From assembly GCF_029478095.1 (NCBI RefSeq), contig NZ_JAKOAV010000029.1:1-43729 (forward strand): a stretch of DNA of 43,729 nucleotides. The letters are read 5' to 3'. This document shows, piece after piece, positions 32,555 to 40,240 of this stretch (position 1 is its first letter; each line of letters opens with the position of its first letter). The stretch comes from Pelotomaculum isophthalicicum JI. Lineage in GTDB: Bacteria > Bacillota > Desulfotomaculia > Desulfotomaculales > Pelotomaculaceae. A model generated the notes under the pieces. The model ran no database searches. It saw only the letters and a program-made list of their open reading frames with translations, and had not been told where the DNA came from. The position numbers and the translations under genes were made by a program.

Positions 32555-32649
32555 ATTTTCACCTCACTTAGCAGGGTTGGGGCTATTCCCTTGTTTGAAA
32601 CCGCGTTTTTTAACACGAAGCCCCACGCCGCTGTCCGCTTTAAAAAATT
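32555..32649 (-). other. 95-bp gap between HNH and small terminase genes; possible cos region
   Basis: The gap holds a G/C-rich stretch (32580-32640) with a GGGGCT/AGCCCC inverted pair about 45 bp apart and the sequence CCGCGTTTTTTAACACG. In cos phages with HNH-assisted terminases the cos site is often next to these genes. Nothing here proves a cos site; this is the best candidate in the window by position only. Confidence 0.25.
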
Positions 32650-33018
32650 TTAGAGATTTGACCTCCCCCACCGGTCACCGCTCTCGGCAGTGATTCGAGA
32701 GTGACAGGATTTACAAAGAGCCATTAGATTGCTCTTCTCATTGCCGCCGCCTTTGGAAAGCGGAAGGATGTGGTGTACCTCTTCAGCAGGAGTAAGCTTA
32801 CCTTGCTTCTCACATTCCTCACAAAGAGGATGCGACTTGATGTAGCGGTCACGGATACGTTTCCAAGCACGACCATATCGTTTGTTGGAAGCAGGATCTC
32901 TTTCGTACTGGTTGTAGTGTTTATCCATTGCTTTTTGATGCTCGGCACAGTATTGCTCGCGTTCAGCAAGCCGACCGCAGCCGGGGTAAGCACAAGGACG
33001 CTTAGGTTTGTAGGGCAT
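32650..33018 (-). CDS. HNH endonuclease
   Basis: A 122-residue HNH nuclease. N-terminal zinc pair (CAYPGCGRLAEREQYC), then HPLCEECEKQGKLTPAEEVH, HHILPLSKGGGNEKSNLM and ALCKSCHSRITA carry the His-Asn-His catalytic set and a zinc. Such HNH proteins beside P27/Terminase_1 genes act with terminase in cutting cos DNA in related phages. It is the first gene of the late transcript after the DUF1492 regulator. Confidence 0.92.
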   Translation of the reverse strand: MPYKPKRPCAYPGCGRLAEREQYCAEHQKAMDKHYNQYERDPASNKRYGRAWKRIRDRYIKSHPLCEECEKQGKLTPAEEVHHILPLSKGGGNEKSNLMALCKSCHSRITAESGDRWGRSNL

Positions 33019-33095
33019 TGGTTCACCTCGCTTTCAGGGCATAACAAAAGCCACCGCAGATATCTCCACGATGGCCTTTGGAATTCTATTTCTCT

Positions 33096-33144
33096 ATTGT
33101 AATAGTAACACACGAACCACACTGACAAACAGTGACATTCACTG
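33096..33144 (-). promoter_or_regulatory. Probable late promoter with operator dyad
   Basis: Minus strand: CAGTGAATGTCACTG dyad (33130-33144; 6-bp arms, 3-bp gap), a third half-site GTCAGTG (33120-33126), TTGTCA (33123-33128), then TATTAC (33099-33104) 18 bp further on, with TACAAT (33096-33101) as an alternative. It lies in the 120-bp gap after the DUF1492 gene and before HNH, the position of late promoters in such phages. Confidence 0.5.
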
Positions 33145-33555
33145 ACTTGTTTCAGGAAGTTTAATTAGTGAGGTGGCAACATCGTGCAGACGATAAACAT
33201 GGCGTACATTATATCCCAGGTCCACTGCGATTTGCTCCCACGATTTAAAGCATAAGTATCGTAGCTCTAGAAGCGTCTGGCACTCCAAACTGTCAACCGC
33301 TTTTATGACTCCTATTATTTCACCCTTTAAGTCTACAAGGCGATCAATGTCTTTGTTGATCTCGTTCTGAAGATCAATGATTTTACAAATAGCGTCGGCC
33401 ATCATAGATGTTCCATGACTCGGATTACGTGGCATCCCCGTCAATGTTGTAGTACATTTAGTTGCCAATTCATTCAATGAAGCAACCTGCTCCAGCTTGC
33501 TGTTGATCCGCTGGTCCAAACGATAGGCTTGGGACAAATATTCTTTAGCAGTCAT
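33139..33555 (-). CDS. DUF1492 late gene regulator (sigma-like HTH)
   Basis: A 138-residue protein of the DUF1492/ArpU-like type. The N-terminal two thirds are helical (LSQAYRLDQRINSKLEQVAS, MMADAICKIIDLQNEINK). The C-terminal part ALVSLECQTLLELRYL-like (SLECQTLLELRYLCFKSWEQ), then IAVDLGYNVRHVYRLHDVA is a sigma region-4-like helix-turn-helix. Such proteins switch on late genes in Firmicute phages. Its coding end forms part of the dyad at 33130-33144. Start has GGAGG nine bases before it. Confidence 0.85.
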   Translation of the reverse strand: MTAKEYLSQAYRLDQRINSKLEQVASLNELATKCTTTLTGMPRNPSHGTSMMADAICKIIDLQNEINKDIDRLVDLKGEIIGVIKAVDSLECQTLLELRYLCFKSWEQIAVDLGYNVRHVYRLHDVATSLIKLPETSQ

Positions 33556-33778
33556 AGGCGGGCACCTCCAGTTTTTCTCGTATCTTGCGCATTAAGATGG
33601 TACCGTCAAGATCAGTCAACATCTGATACCAGCCAGAACAGAAGAAGCGCTCAAGAGAGTTAACCTCAGCTTTGTAATCATTTTTCTCTGGGTGACGGCC
33701 CAAACGCTGTAAGGCTTCCCGGTAATCCTTGACTGCCTGTACTATAATCGCATTCGCTAAACTTTCATATGGTTCCAT
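33545..33778 (-). CDS. Small uncharacterised protein (77 residues)
   Basis: Starts MEPYESLANAIIVQAVKDYR and ends LMRKIREKLEVPAYDC; helical with an aromatic centre (FFCSGWYQMLTDLDG). I associate it with genes preceding DUF1492 in clostridial prophages but know no function. The start at 33778 is supported by GGAGG seven bases upstream; the longer frame to 33814 has only a GTG without a ribosome site. Overlaps the DUF1492 start by 11 bp. Confidence 0.7.
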   Translation of the reverse strand: MEPYESLANAIIVQAVKDYREALQRLGRHPEKNDYKAEVNSLERFFCSGWYQMLTDLDGTILMRKIREKLEVPAYDC

Positions 33779-33823
33779 ATCGCACCTCCAAGTTTTTGTT
33801 TCTCGGATTGGCACGGATTGTCT

Positions 33824-35197
33824 TTATTTGACTCTCATTTGCAGATCAGCTTTGACTGCTTCGATAAGCGCCGACTGGCTTTTATCCTTTAAGGAAAGAG
33901 CCCTCAAGACACGCTCATCAATAGTACCTTTGGTAACGATGTGCTGCACCACAACCGTTTCAGCTGTTTGGCCCTGACGCCAGAGCCTAGCATTTGTCTG
34001 TTGATATAACTCTAATGACCAGGTAAGACCGAACCACACAATACAAGAGCCACCAGCCTGAAGATTTAAGCCATGTCCTGCAGATGCCGGATGAATTAAA
34101 CCGACAGGTATTTCCTTGTTGTTCCACCTTCGAATACTTTCAGCAGTATCCAGCTTAGAAAATGGAACCTTTATGCAATGAAGTTTTTCTACGATTCTTT
34201 CATAGTCGTGTTTATACCAATAGGCCACAAGTATTGGCTTTCCGGCAGCTGCTTCAATAATGTCCTCCAATGCATCCAATTTCTGATTATGGATGACCTG
34301 AGTTTCACCGCTATCTTTATAAATGGCACCGTTAGCCATCTGGCAGAGCTTGTTGGAAAGTGCTGCAGCATTCCCAGCAGTAACCTCACCATCAGGAAGC
34401 TTAAGTACAAGGTCTTTTGCTAATTCGTCATAGCGTTCTGCCTCTTTTTCAGAAAGCATAACCGTGTATTCACTACTAACCAGTTCAGGCATCTTAAGAT
34501 AATCCGTTGACTTCATTGAAATTGTAATATCGGAAATTTTCTTGTAAATGCATTTCTCCGCTCCCGGAAGAGGCTTGTAACTGTAAATAATCTGGCCATT
34601 TCTTTTATCCGGCATGAAGTAGTTGTTACGAAACGCAGTTATGAACCTTCCAAGTCTTACACCCATGTCAAGCAATTTGAACTCTGCCCATAAATCCATT
34701 AGTCCATTGCTGCTTGGTGTTCCTGTCATTCCAATAATGCGCTTTACTTTAGGACGCACCTTCATAAAAGACTTAAAGCGCTTGGCCTGATGGTTTTTGA
34801 AGGAAGAAAGCTCATCAATAATGACTGTATCGAAATCAAATGAAAGCCCACTCTCATCAATGAGCCAGGAAAGATTCTCACGATTGATTACATAGATATC
34901 GGCTGCGGCTTTTAACGCTTGAACCCGTTCAGCAGTGCTTCCTACTGCAACAGAAATGATCAGGTCAGATAGGTGATCCCATTTAGCAATTTCAGCTGGC
35001 CAGGTATCTCTTGCCACTCGAAGTGGTGCTACCACTAATACCTTATGTGCATCGAAGTAATCAAACAGCAGGTCATTTATAGCAGTAAGAGCGATACTTG
35101 TTTTTCCTAAACCCATATCAAGCAGTACTGCTGACACCGGATGAGATTCGATATAACTGATAGCGTATTTCTGATAATCATGTGGATTGTACTGCAT
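33824..35197 (-). CDS. SNF2-type helicase/ATPase
   Basis: A 457-residue SF2 ATPase of the SNF2 group found in phage replication modules. Motif I LLDMGLGKTSIALTAI (residues 26-41), motif II VIIDELSSFKN (about 128), motif III GMTGTPSSN (about 157), and in the second RecA domain PILVAYWYKHDYERI, HPASAGHGLNLQAG (motif V) and LYQQTNARLWRQGQT (motif VI). It probably works in replication or recombination with the primase-helicase and VRR-NUC nuclease. GGAGG precedes the start; the start overlaps the VRR-NUC stop. Confidence 0.92.
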   Translation of the reverse strand: MQYNPHDYQKYAISYIESHPVSAVLLDMGLGKTSIALTAINDLLFDYFDAHKVLVVAPLRVARDTWPAEIAKWDHLSDLIISVAVGSTAERVQALKAAADIYVINRENLSWLIDESGLSFDFDTVIIDELSSFKNHQAKRFKSFMKVRPKVKRIIGMTGTPSSNGLMDLWAEFKLLDMGVRLGRFITAFRNNYFMPDKRNGQIIYSYKPLPGAEKCIYKKISDITISMKSTDYLKMPELVSSEYTVMLSEKEAERYDELAKDLVLKLPDGEVTAGNAAALSNKLCQMANGAIYKDSGETQVIHNQKLDALEDIIEAAAGKPILVAYWYKHDYERIVEKLHCIKVPFSKLDTAESIRRWNNKEIPVGLIHPASAGHGLNLQAGGSCIVWFGLTWSLELYQQTNARLWRQGQTAETVVVQHIVTKGTIDERVLRALSLKDKSQSALIEAVKADLQMRVK

Positions 35198-35459
35198 CTA
35201 AAATCCCTCCAATCTGACTCTCGTCGTCTAGTACAAAAACTAAAAAGCCTAATGCTCTAAGCAATTTGTGCCTTGCCATCTGTAATGGGCGCGGGCACTT
35301 ACCAGGGGCCTTAACCTCAACAAAGGCCATCTTTCCTTCAGGCATTAGAAGGATTCTATCCGGCATACCATCAAAGCCGGGAGATACAAACTTCACTGCC
35401 AGCCCGCCACGCTTTTTTACTTCTAAAGTTAACTTCTTTTCTATTTCTTTTTCTCTCAT
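35178..35459 (-). CDS. VRR-NUC domain nuclease
   Basis: A 93-residue stand-alone VRR-NUC: LVEVKKRGG-like helix (LTLEVKKRGGLAVKFVSPG), then GMPDRILLMPEGKMAFVEVK with the catalytic Asp and Glu-x-Lys, and QMARHKLLRALGFLVFVLDD. This class cuts branched DNA. I chose the Met at 35459 (MREKEIEKKL), which has GGAG eight bases upstream and is the usual start of the family; an upstream ATG at 35507 has a ribosome site too close to it. Confidence 0.9.
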   Translation of the reverse strand: MREKEIEKKLTLEVKKRGGLAVKFVSPGFDGMPDRILLMPEGKMAFVEVKAPGKCPRPLQMARHKLLRALGFLVFVLDDESQIGGILDAVQST

Positions 35460-35507
35460 CGCTATATCTCCATCAAAATTGGTGACGGTCTGTGAAGGTC
35501 TACCCAT

Positions 35508-35612
35508 AAACCTCTTATATAAAGAATTTTTATAAATTTTTCTCTAATGCGAAGTTCTATATATGACCGTAACTGACCGTCACCATATTAGGTCAGTGCT
35601 ACTCGGTGCAAC
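35508..35612. other. 105-bp gap with GACCGT repeats
   Basis: The only larger gap in the left replication operon. It has TGACCGT twice, ten bases apart (35564-35570 and 35574-35580), an inverted GGTCA at 35591-35595, and an AT-rich half (35521-35545). No terminator hairpin is clear. Possibly an operator or a minor promoter for the VRR-NUC and SNF2 genes. Confidence 0.3.
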
Positions 35613-37865
35613 TCAACTTAGAAACTCTTCCTCTTTTAAGCGCACGCCATAAATGAAGCTACCTGTTTTGGTCTTTTTGCGTTCAAACCCAGCAGTCTCC
35701 AAAGCAGTATAGAAATCTGTTGTGCTTCTTGTATACTCACCGTTGCGCCCGCAATGGGCACGGTATTCCTGATAAAACTCACCAGATTTTTGCTGGTAGG
35801 TCTTATCCACCTCGCAGCAATCCTCCAAAAAGGAAGCAAGCCAGTCATTATTTTCTCTGTACGCTTCAATGGCCTCCTGAACACATGTGGGAACACTGAA
35901 ATGGTAGTTAGCCTCAATAGCTTTCTTTGCACCTTCGATGATCCAGCTCATGATGTACGAGCCTGCATTCTTAACAAGGTAGTCGGCGTAGTTTTTGATG
36001 TCGCTTTTATTTTCAATTCTTGCATTAAACGGAATGACGATAAGACGTCTCCAGGTACCATCATCATTGGCACCGACTCTAGGAAGATGATTCGTGTAAA
36101 GCACCAATGTATGAGAAGGCTCAAATTTGAACGGGTCCTTATACTTTTTCTCAGCTTCGATTTCATCCGTAGAGCTAAGCTGTTTAACAATTGAAGTGTT
36201 GAGGCGCATACCCTCTTCAAGCTCGGAAGCAATGATGAGGCGTTTGCCCTTAAGCTCTGCCATTTCAGGTTTTACGTTTCTGCGGCAACCAACTGTAAGT
36301 GTATCGGCTGAGATAGCACCGCTGTAGGAGCCGAGCACTCTTGAGATGCTGTTCCAGAAGGTTGATTTACCATTACGGCCTCCACCATAGGCAATGATGA
36401 TAGCCTCGAGGTAGACTTTACCGATTGCAGAAAGGCCAACAATCTGTTGAACGTAATTAATCAGCTTTTGGTCATTACAGAAAAAGGTATTCAGAGCATC
36501 TAACCAAATTTGCTCACCCTTATCTCCCGGAGAAGCAGTTGTTTGCTTTGTAATATAATCCGCTGCCTCTGGAACACGACCACCGGCCAGACCCTTGCGA
36601 AGGTCAAACGTAACACCCGGTGTATTAAGTAGGAACTCATCCTTGTCTAAGTCGCTCACCTTGATTTCCAGCATTGGCTTTGCAGCCTGCAATGCTGAGA
36701 TGACATATTTCATATCCCTGCGCTTCATTACAAAAGTTCTGTAAGCTATAGCCGACTGATACTTTTTAAATGCCTTTAATGGATCTCCCGAAAGTGAAGC
36801 TTCATACTTTTTGCCACCAGCAAGAATATCTTCTTCCTTTTCACCCAAAGCAACTAAGGCATTAAGGGCGCTTTCCACCTCACCGAGGGCATCTTGAAGC
36901 TGTAAATCGAGGAACTCTTCCATTGCACCTACTGACTGCTGCCGTGATTCCATCCAATACTCACCGTTAAAACGAAGATAATCTGTGGCATCGGTGTAGC
37001 AGAGCTCATTGCCATATTCACGAGTAAGCACCTTTGCCTGGCCAATATCAGAAAAGTCCGAGGGTCTCAGCGAGTCAAAGTCAGAATTGTAGTCATCTGG
37101 AGGAACATACCCCTCCTGACCTTGCACCTTCCTTGCAAACTTGATAGCACTATTCCAGATAGCTGTAAGTTCTTCGTTATCCATAGGAGGATCACATTTC
37201 TTAGCCTCTTCCAGAAAAATCTCATGGGCCTTATCTGTGCTGCCGTATCTCTTTACAACGCGGCCAGCAAAACGAGACAAAGTATTGTTGCGTTGACCTT
37301 CAGGTATTGAATTGCTGCGACCTGTATTTGTAGGCGAAGGAACATTCTCCAGCAATTCATCAATCGTGAGCCAACCTTCATGCCAGATAACTTCACCGGT
37401 ATCAGCCCCATAGATAAAACGTGCTGCATCCAGAGCGTTATCATCAAAGAAGGGGAACTGAGCATGGATAGCTCTTTTTATAGCCACATATCCTTCCGCA
37501 TCTGTTAGCTCTTCTATAGGAAAGTAAACATGGAACTTGGGCCTTGCAGCTTTTCCATCCTTAGAAAGCATATTGTGACGACTGGGAGCAATCGCATATG
37601 AAATATCCGTTAAAATTTCATCCAATGCCTCTGGCGTTATCCACTCATCCGGATTTTCAGTGTGATCATTATCGCAATCCATGACGATGACATCAGACTT
37701 TAAGAAATTATCTGCACTGCGATAGTTGTTCTTATACTCCGCGCAAACGTGGTCTAGCTTTGCGGCTTCTTTTAATTCTTCGGCCGACGTGACAACGTTC
37801 CTATTTGGATAGAGGCAGTTCTTTTGATTGCCGGTGCAATTTGCAGTACAAATTGTTAGTTGCAT
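35613..37865 (-). CDS. AEP primase / SF3 helicase (D5/VapE-like)
   Basis: A 750-residue replicative primase-helicase. Residues 1-180 are an archaeo-eukaryotic primase domain: VIVMDCDNDHTENPDEW supplies metal-binding acids, ARPKFHVYFPIEE the conserved His. A C-terminal-of-primase helical region follows (FAGRVVKRYGSTDKAHEIFL). The SF3 helicase lies at about 480-650: YGGGRNGKSTFWNSI (Walker A, about residue 493), ELKGKRLIIASELEEGM (Walker B) and LVLYTNHLPRVGANDDGTWR (motif C). Overlaps the DUF4406 stop by ten bases. Primes and unwinds phage DNA for the family A polymerase. Confidence 0.93.
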   Translation of the reverse strand: MQLTICTANCTGNQKNCLYPNRNVVTSAEELKEAAKLDHVCAEYKNNYRSADNFLKSDVIVMDCDNDHTENPDEWITPEALDEILTDISYAIAPSRHNMLSKDGKAARPKFHVYFPIEELTDAEGYVAIKRAIHAQFPFFDDNALDAARFIYGADTGEVIWHEGWLTIDELLENVPSPTNTGRSNSIPEGQRNNTLSRFAGRVVKRYGSTDKAHEIFLEEAKKCDPPMDNEELTAIWNSAIKFARKVQGQEGYVPPDDYNSDFDSLRPSDFSDIGQAKVLTREYGNELCYTDATDYLRFNGEYWMESRQQSVGAMEEFLDLQLQDALGEVESALNALVALGEKEEDILAGGKKYEASLSGDPLKAFKKYQSAIAYRTFVMKRRDMKYVISALQAAKPMLEIKVSDLDKDEFLLNTPGVTFDLRKGLAGGRVPEAADYITKQTTASPGDKGEQIWLDALNTFFCNDQKLINYVQQIVGLSAIGKVYLEAIIIAYGGGRNGKSTFWNSISRVLGSYSGAISADTLTVGCRRNVKPEMAELKGKRLIIASELEEGMRLNTSIVKQLSSTDEIEAEKKYKDPFKFEPSHTLVLYTNHLPRVGANDDGTWRRLIVIPFNARIENKSDIKNYADYLVKNAGSYIMSWIIEGAKKAIEANYHFSVPTCVQEAIEAYRENNDWLASFLEDCCEVDKTYQQKSGEFYQEYRAHCGRNGEYTRSTTDFYTALETAGFERKKTKTGSFIYGVRLKEEEFLS

Positions 37866-38314
37866 GTTTCAACCTCCTCCATGTCCTCGGCAAAATAACG
37901 AATGGTCATGCGGCGCTTCTTTGCCTTATCAATTTCCATCTGCATGCCCTTCGTGATGTTTTCACCAAACACCCACAGCTCATTGCATTTACCTAAGAAG
38001 ACTATATCCATGAAAAGTGCAAGCTCACGTTCCGCAGGATCATCATCCGAAAGATACATAGGAAAAAGTAGGTGTGGTGCAAAAGCGATAGCATTTCTTT
38101 CGATAACAGCGAAGCGGCTATAAATCTTGGCTCTTTCAGTGTTTTTTTCTACATCACCCGCATAAGGTGAGCAGATATACACGAGCGGTTTGAAGACCTT
38201 GTCTTCCTTTTTGATGTTTGTCAGCGCCTCGTATGCGGTAGGGTCGGGATAGCCTTCACTGTTTTTCTTGTCCACTCCGCCGGTACCATATTTACATCTC
38301 ATCTGTTCGTTCAT
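37856..38314 (-). CDS. DUF4406 / nucleoside deoxyribosyltransferase-like protein
   Basis: A 152-residue protein whose middle (FKPLVYICSPYAGDVEKNTE, then FAVIERNAIAFAPHLLFPMY, later CNELWVFGENITKGM) matches the DUF4406/deoxyribosyltransferase-like fold. It is the first gene of the left replication operon, 51 nt from element B. Possible role in nucleotide metabolism. AAGGAGG precedes the start. Confidence 0.85.
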   Translation of the reverse strand: MNEQMRCKYGTGGVDKKNSEGYPDPTAYEALTNIKKEDKVFKPLVYICSPYAGDVEKNTERAKIYSRFAVIERNAIAFAPHLLFPMYLSDDDPAERELALFMDIVFLGKCNELWVFGENITKGMQMEIDKAKKRRMTIRYFAEDMEEVETCN

Positions 38315-38364
38315 AAGCGAACCTCCTTATTAAGATTCGAGCGGCATAAAAGTCCCTCTACCAG

Positions 38365-38395
38365 TCCCAGGACAGAAAGTACCGCTTTGAACGAA
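38365..38395 (-). promoter_or_regulatory. Bipartite 31-bp element, copy B
   Basis: Plus strand TCCCAGGACA (38365-38374), 13 bp, TGAACGAA (38388-38395). On the minus strand it is followed by CTGGTAGAGGG and lies 51 nt before the DUF4406 ATG. The flank CCCTCTAMCAG is shared with copy A. Confidence 0.65.
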
Positions 38396-38430
38396 CTTTT
38401 GAAAATAAATTTTTCCTTCCTTATTTAAGC

Positions 38431-38462
38431 GACAGCAGACCTAAAAATCTGCTGTCTTTTTT
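38431..38462 (+). terminator. Intrinsic terminator with no upstream same-strand gene
   Basis: GACAGCAGA, an 8-base loop, TCTGCTGTC, then six T: a perfect 9-bp stem with a T run, working on the plus strand. The nearest genes to its left are all on the minus strand. It may end a short RNA or stop stray transcription into the right operon. Confidence 0.85.
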
Positions 38463-38491
38463 CGTTCATTTTCGTTTTAAGTGTCCTGGGA
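38461..38491 (+). promoter_or_regulatory. Bipartite 31-bp element, copy D
   Basis: TTCGTTCA (38461-38468), 13 bp, TGTCCTGGGA (38482-38491). It begins inside the T run of the preceding terminator and faces right, 81 bp upstream of copy C. Its downstream flank (TTAGTGAAGG) is less conserved. Confidence 0.6.
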
Positions 38492-38511
38492 TTAGTGAAG
38501 GACATGAAAAA

Positions 38512-38558
38512 TGTGTGGCCTGAAAAAATCACAAAAGATTTTTCGTTCAAACCACACA
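38512..38558 (+). repeat. Imperfect inverted repeat between elements D and C
   Basis: TGTGTGG...TGAA...AAAATC (left arm) and GATTTT...TTCA...CCACACA (right arm) around ACAAAA, with two mismatches and a bulge. The right arm contains the TTCGTTCA half of copy C, so a transcript from D would fold over it. Confidence 0.6.
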
Positions 38559-38572
38559 AAACTGTCCTGGGA
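38542..38572 (+). promoter_or_regulatory. Bipartite 31-bp element, copy C
   Basis: TTCGTTCA (38542-38549), 13 bp, TGTCCTGGGA (38563-38572), followed by CTATTAGAGAGGG. It ends 44 nt before the first codon of the right replication operon (38616). Closest in flank to copies A and B. Confidence 0.65.
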
Positions 38573-38615
38573 CTATTAGAGAGGGAGCACTCCTCTCGGA
38601 AAGGGAGGTAACACA

Positions 38616-38792
38616 ATGCAGACACAGACGAATGTAGAGGCTTCAAAAGATCAGCAGTTTGATGAAGATCTTGCTGACACCCTCACAGCCATAAGCGTTG
38701 TATCCAAGAGACTGGCTCAGAAAATCAAAGCCTTGTCTGCAAAGGAACAAGAAAAGAAGGAAGGAGGTACTCCAAATGAGCAAGATGAGTGA
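38616..38792 (+). CDS. Small helical protein, first gene of the right replication operon
   Basis: 58 residues: MQTQTNVEASKDQQFDEDLA, then DTLTAISVVSKRLAQKIKAL. Acidic N-terminus, one amphipathic helix, KEQEKKEGG near the end. AAGGGAGG precedes the start. It overlaps the next gene by 17 bp. Similar short proteins open this operon in other clostridial prophages; function unknown. Confidence 0.7.
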   Translation: MQTQTNVEASKDQQFDEDLADTLTAISVVSKRLAQKIKALSAKEQEKKEGGTPNEQDE

Positions 38793-39105
38793 ACTTAGTC
38801 AGGTTCTTTCTGAACTTAGGGACTGCGGCAAAACTCTCATTAACATTGCTGACTCGCTTACAGAGATTTTTTCAAGTTCAGGTGACGAGCCCGAAAATGT
38901 TATGGAAGCACCCGCAATACCGACAGAGGAACCGAAACCAGAGTATTCGTTCTTAGATGTTCGCAAGAAGTTTGCAGAAATGTCCAGAGCCGGATACACA
39001 GAAGCGCTTAAGGGACTTCTGAAAAAATACGGTGCAGATAAGCTCTCCAGCGTAGACCCGTCACAGTATGCCGCATTACTTGCGGATGCGGAGGCAATTA
39101 AATGA
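38776..39105 (+). CDS. Uncharacterised phage replication-module protein (often misnamed rrp5)
   Basis: 109 residues. N-terminal helix with heptads (MSELSQVLSELRDCGKTLIN, then IADSLTEIF), an acidic Pro-rich linker (EAPAIPTEEPKPE), and a conserved C-terminal helical domain (VRKKFAEMSRAGYTEALKGL, then LKKYGADKLSSVDPSQYAAL). Family members are often labelled rRNA biogenesis protein rrp5, which the sequence does not support. The start at 38776 is set by AAGGAGG; the frame opens earlier. It overlaps the DUF2800 start by four bases and probably assists recombination or replication. Confidence 0.8.
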   Translation: MSKMSELSQVLSELRDCGKTLINIADSLTEIFSSSGDEPENVMEAPAIPTEEPKPEYSFLDVRKKFAEMSRAGYTEALKGLLKKYGADKLSSVDPSQYAALLADAEAIK

Positions 39106-40226
39106 GCGTAAAACATGCACTGCTTTCAGCCTCATCCGCACACAAGTGGATTGCTTGCCCACCATCGGCTCTACTTAGTAAGAAGTTTGAAGATGCGTCC
39201 AGTAGCTTTGCACAAGAAGGCACTGATGCCCATACACTCGCACAGTACAAGCTTGAAAAACTGCTGGGACTTGACACAAAGGACCCGACTGAATCTTTAA
39301 GCTTCTATGATGAGGAAATGAACAGCCATGCCGAATACTATGCAGCCTTTGTACTTGAACAGCTTGAGAAAGCAAAAGAAACCTGTGCTGATCCTCAGAT
39401 ACTTATTGAGCAGAAGCTCGATTTCTCGAAATATGTCCCGGAAGGTTATGGTCATGTTGACTGTTTGATTATTGCAGACGGCACTCTTACCGTAATTGAC
39501 TACAAATACGGGCTTGGAATCAAGGTTTCAGCGGAAAGAAATCCACAAATGTTCTGCTATGCACTTGGAGGCTTGGCACTTTTCGATGGCATTTACGACA
39601 TTGACAATATCCACCTGATCATCTATCAGCCGCGTAGAGAAAACATTAGCGAATACATCATCTCTAAGAGTGAATTAATCAAGTGGGCTGAGGAAGTATT
39701 GGCTCCTACTGCACAGCTTGCTATCAAAGGTGAGGGCAAATACAAGGCTGGCGAGCACTGCCAGTTCTGTAAGGCCAAAGCAACCTGCAGGAAGCGTGCT
39801 GAATACAATCTGGAGCTCGCAAAATATGACTTTGAGGTGCCTGCCACTCTCGATAACGATGAGATCGCAGCTATCCTGACCAAAGCAGACGAGCTGGTAT
39901 CTTGGGCCAATGATGTCAAGGAATATGCTCTGAAGGAAGCTCTGAACGGTACCAAGTTTGAAGGCTTTAAGTTAGTCACCGGTCGTTCCAACAGAAAATA
40001 CACCGACGAAGCTGCAGTAGCTGATGTCGTTATTGCAGCCGGTAAAGACCCATATGAGAAGAAACTGCTCGGCATTACCGCCATGACAGCACTTCTCGGT
40101 AAGAAGACATTTGAAGATATTCTCGGTGGTCTAACCTTTAAGCCGCCTGGAAAACCGGTCCTTGTTACCGCTGATGACAAGAGACCTGAATTCAACTCAG
40201 CATTTGAAGATTTTGATAAAAATTAA
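39102..40226 (+). CDS. DUF2800 protein, RecB/Cas4-like nuclease
   Basis: A 374-residue protein of the DUF2800 family with a PD-(D/E)XK/Cas4-type nuclease. N-terminal SASSAHKWIACPPSALLSKK (a Cys and Trp cluster), then EGTDAHTLAQ with a His, YGHVDCLIIADGTLTVIDYK (the Asp and D-x-K core, about 118-137), QMFCYALGG, and a C-terminal iron-sulphur-like cluster (HCQFCKAKATCRKRAEY). It works with the DUF2815 SSB-like protein in recombination or end processing. Fourteen bases separate the two genes. AAGGAGG-type coupling via ATGA overlap with the preceding gene. Confidence 0.9.
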   Translation: MSVKHALLSASSAHKWIACPPSALLSKKFEDASSSFAQEGTDAHTLAQYKLEKLLGLDTKDPTESLSFYDEEMNSHAEYYAAFVLEQLEKAKETCADPQILIEQKLDFSKYVPEGYGHVDCLIIADGTLTVIDYKYGLGIKVSAERNPQMFCYALGGLALFDGIYDIDNIHLIIYQPRRENISEYIISKSELIKWAEEVLAPTAQLAIKGEGKYKAGEHCQFCKAKATCRKRAEYNLELAKYDFEVPATLDNDEIAAILTKADELVSWANDVKEYALKEALNGTKFEGFKLVTGRSNRKYTDEAAVADVVIAAGKDPYEKKLLGITAMTALLGKKTFEDILGGLTFKPPGKPVLVTADDKRPEFNSAFEDFDKN

Positions 40227-40240
40227 GGAGGAAATAAATC

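Larger units (their letters stand above)
38315..38615. other. Divergent control region between the replication operons (possible origin)
   Basis: A 301-bp gene-free stretch. It holds three copies of the bipartite element (B facing left; D and C facing right), a strong plus-strand terminator hairpin, an imperfect 47-bp inverted repeat and AT-rich runs (38396-38425). It gives rise to both replication transcripts. AT-richness and repeats would also suit an origin, without direct proof. Confidence 0.5.

Noticed and set aside
38776-39105. rRNA biogenesis protein rrp5
   Set aside because: Only a common database label for this phage family; no S1 or TPR domain is present.
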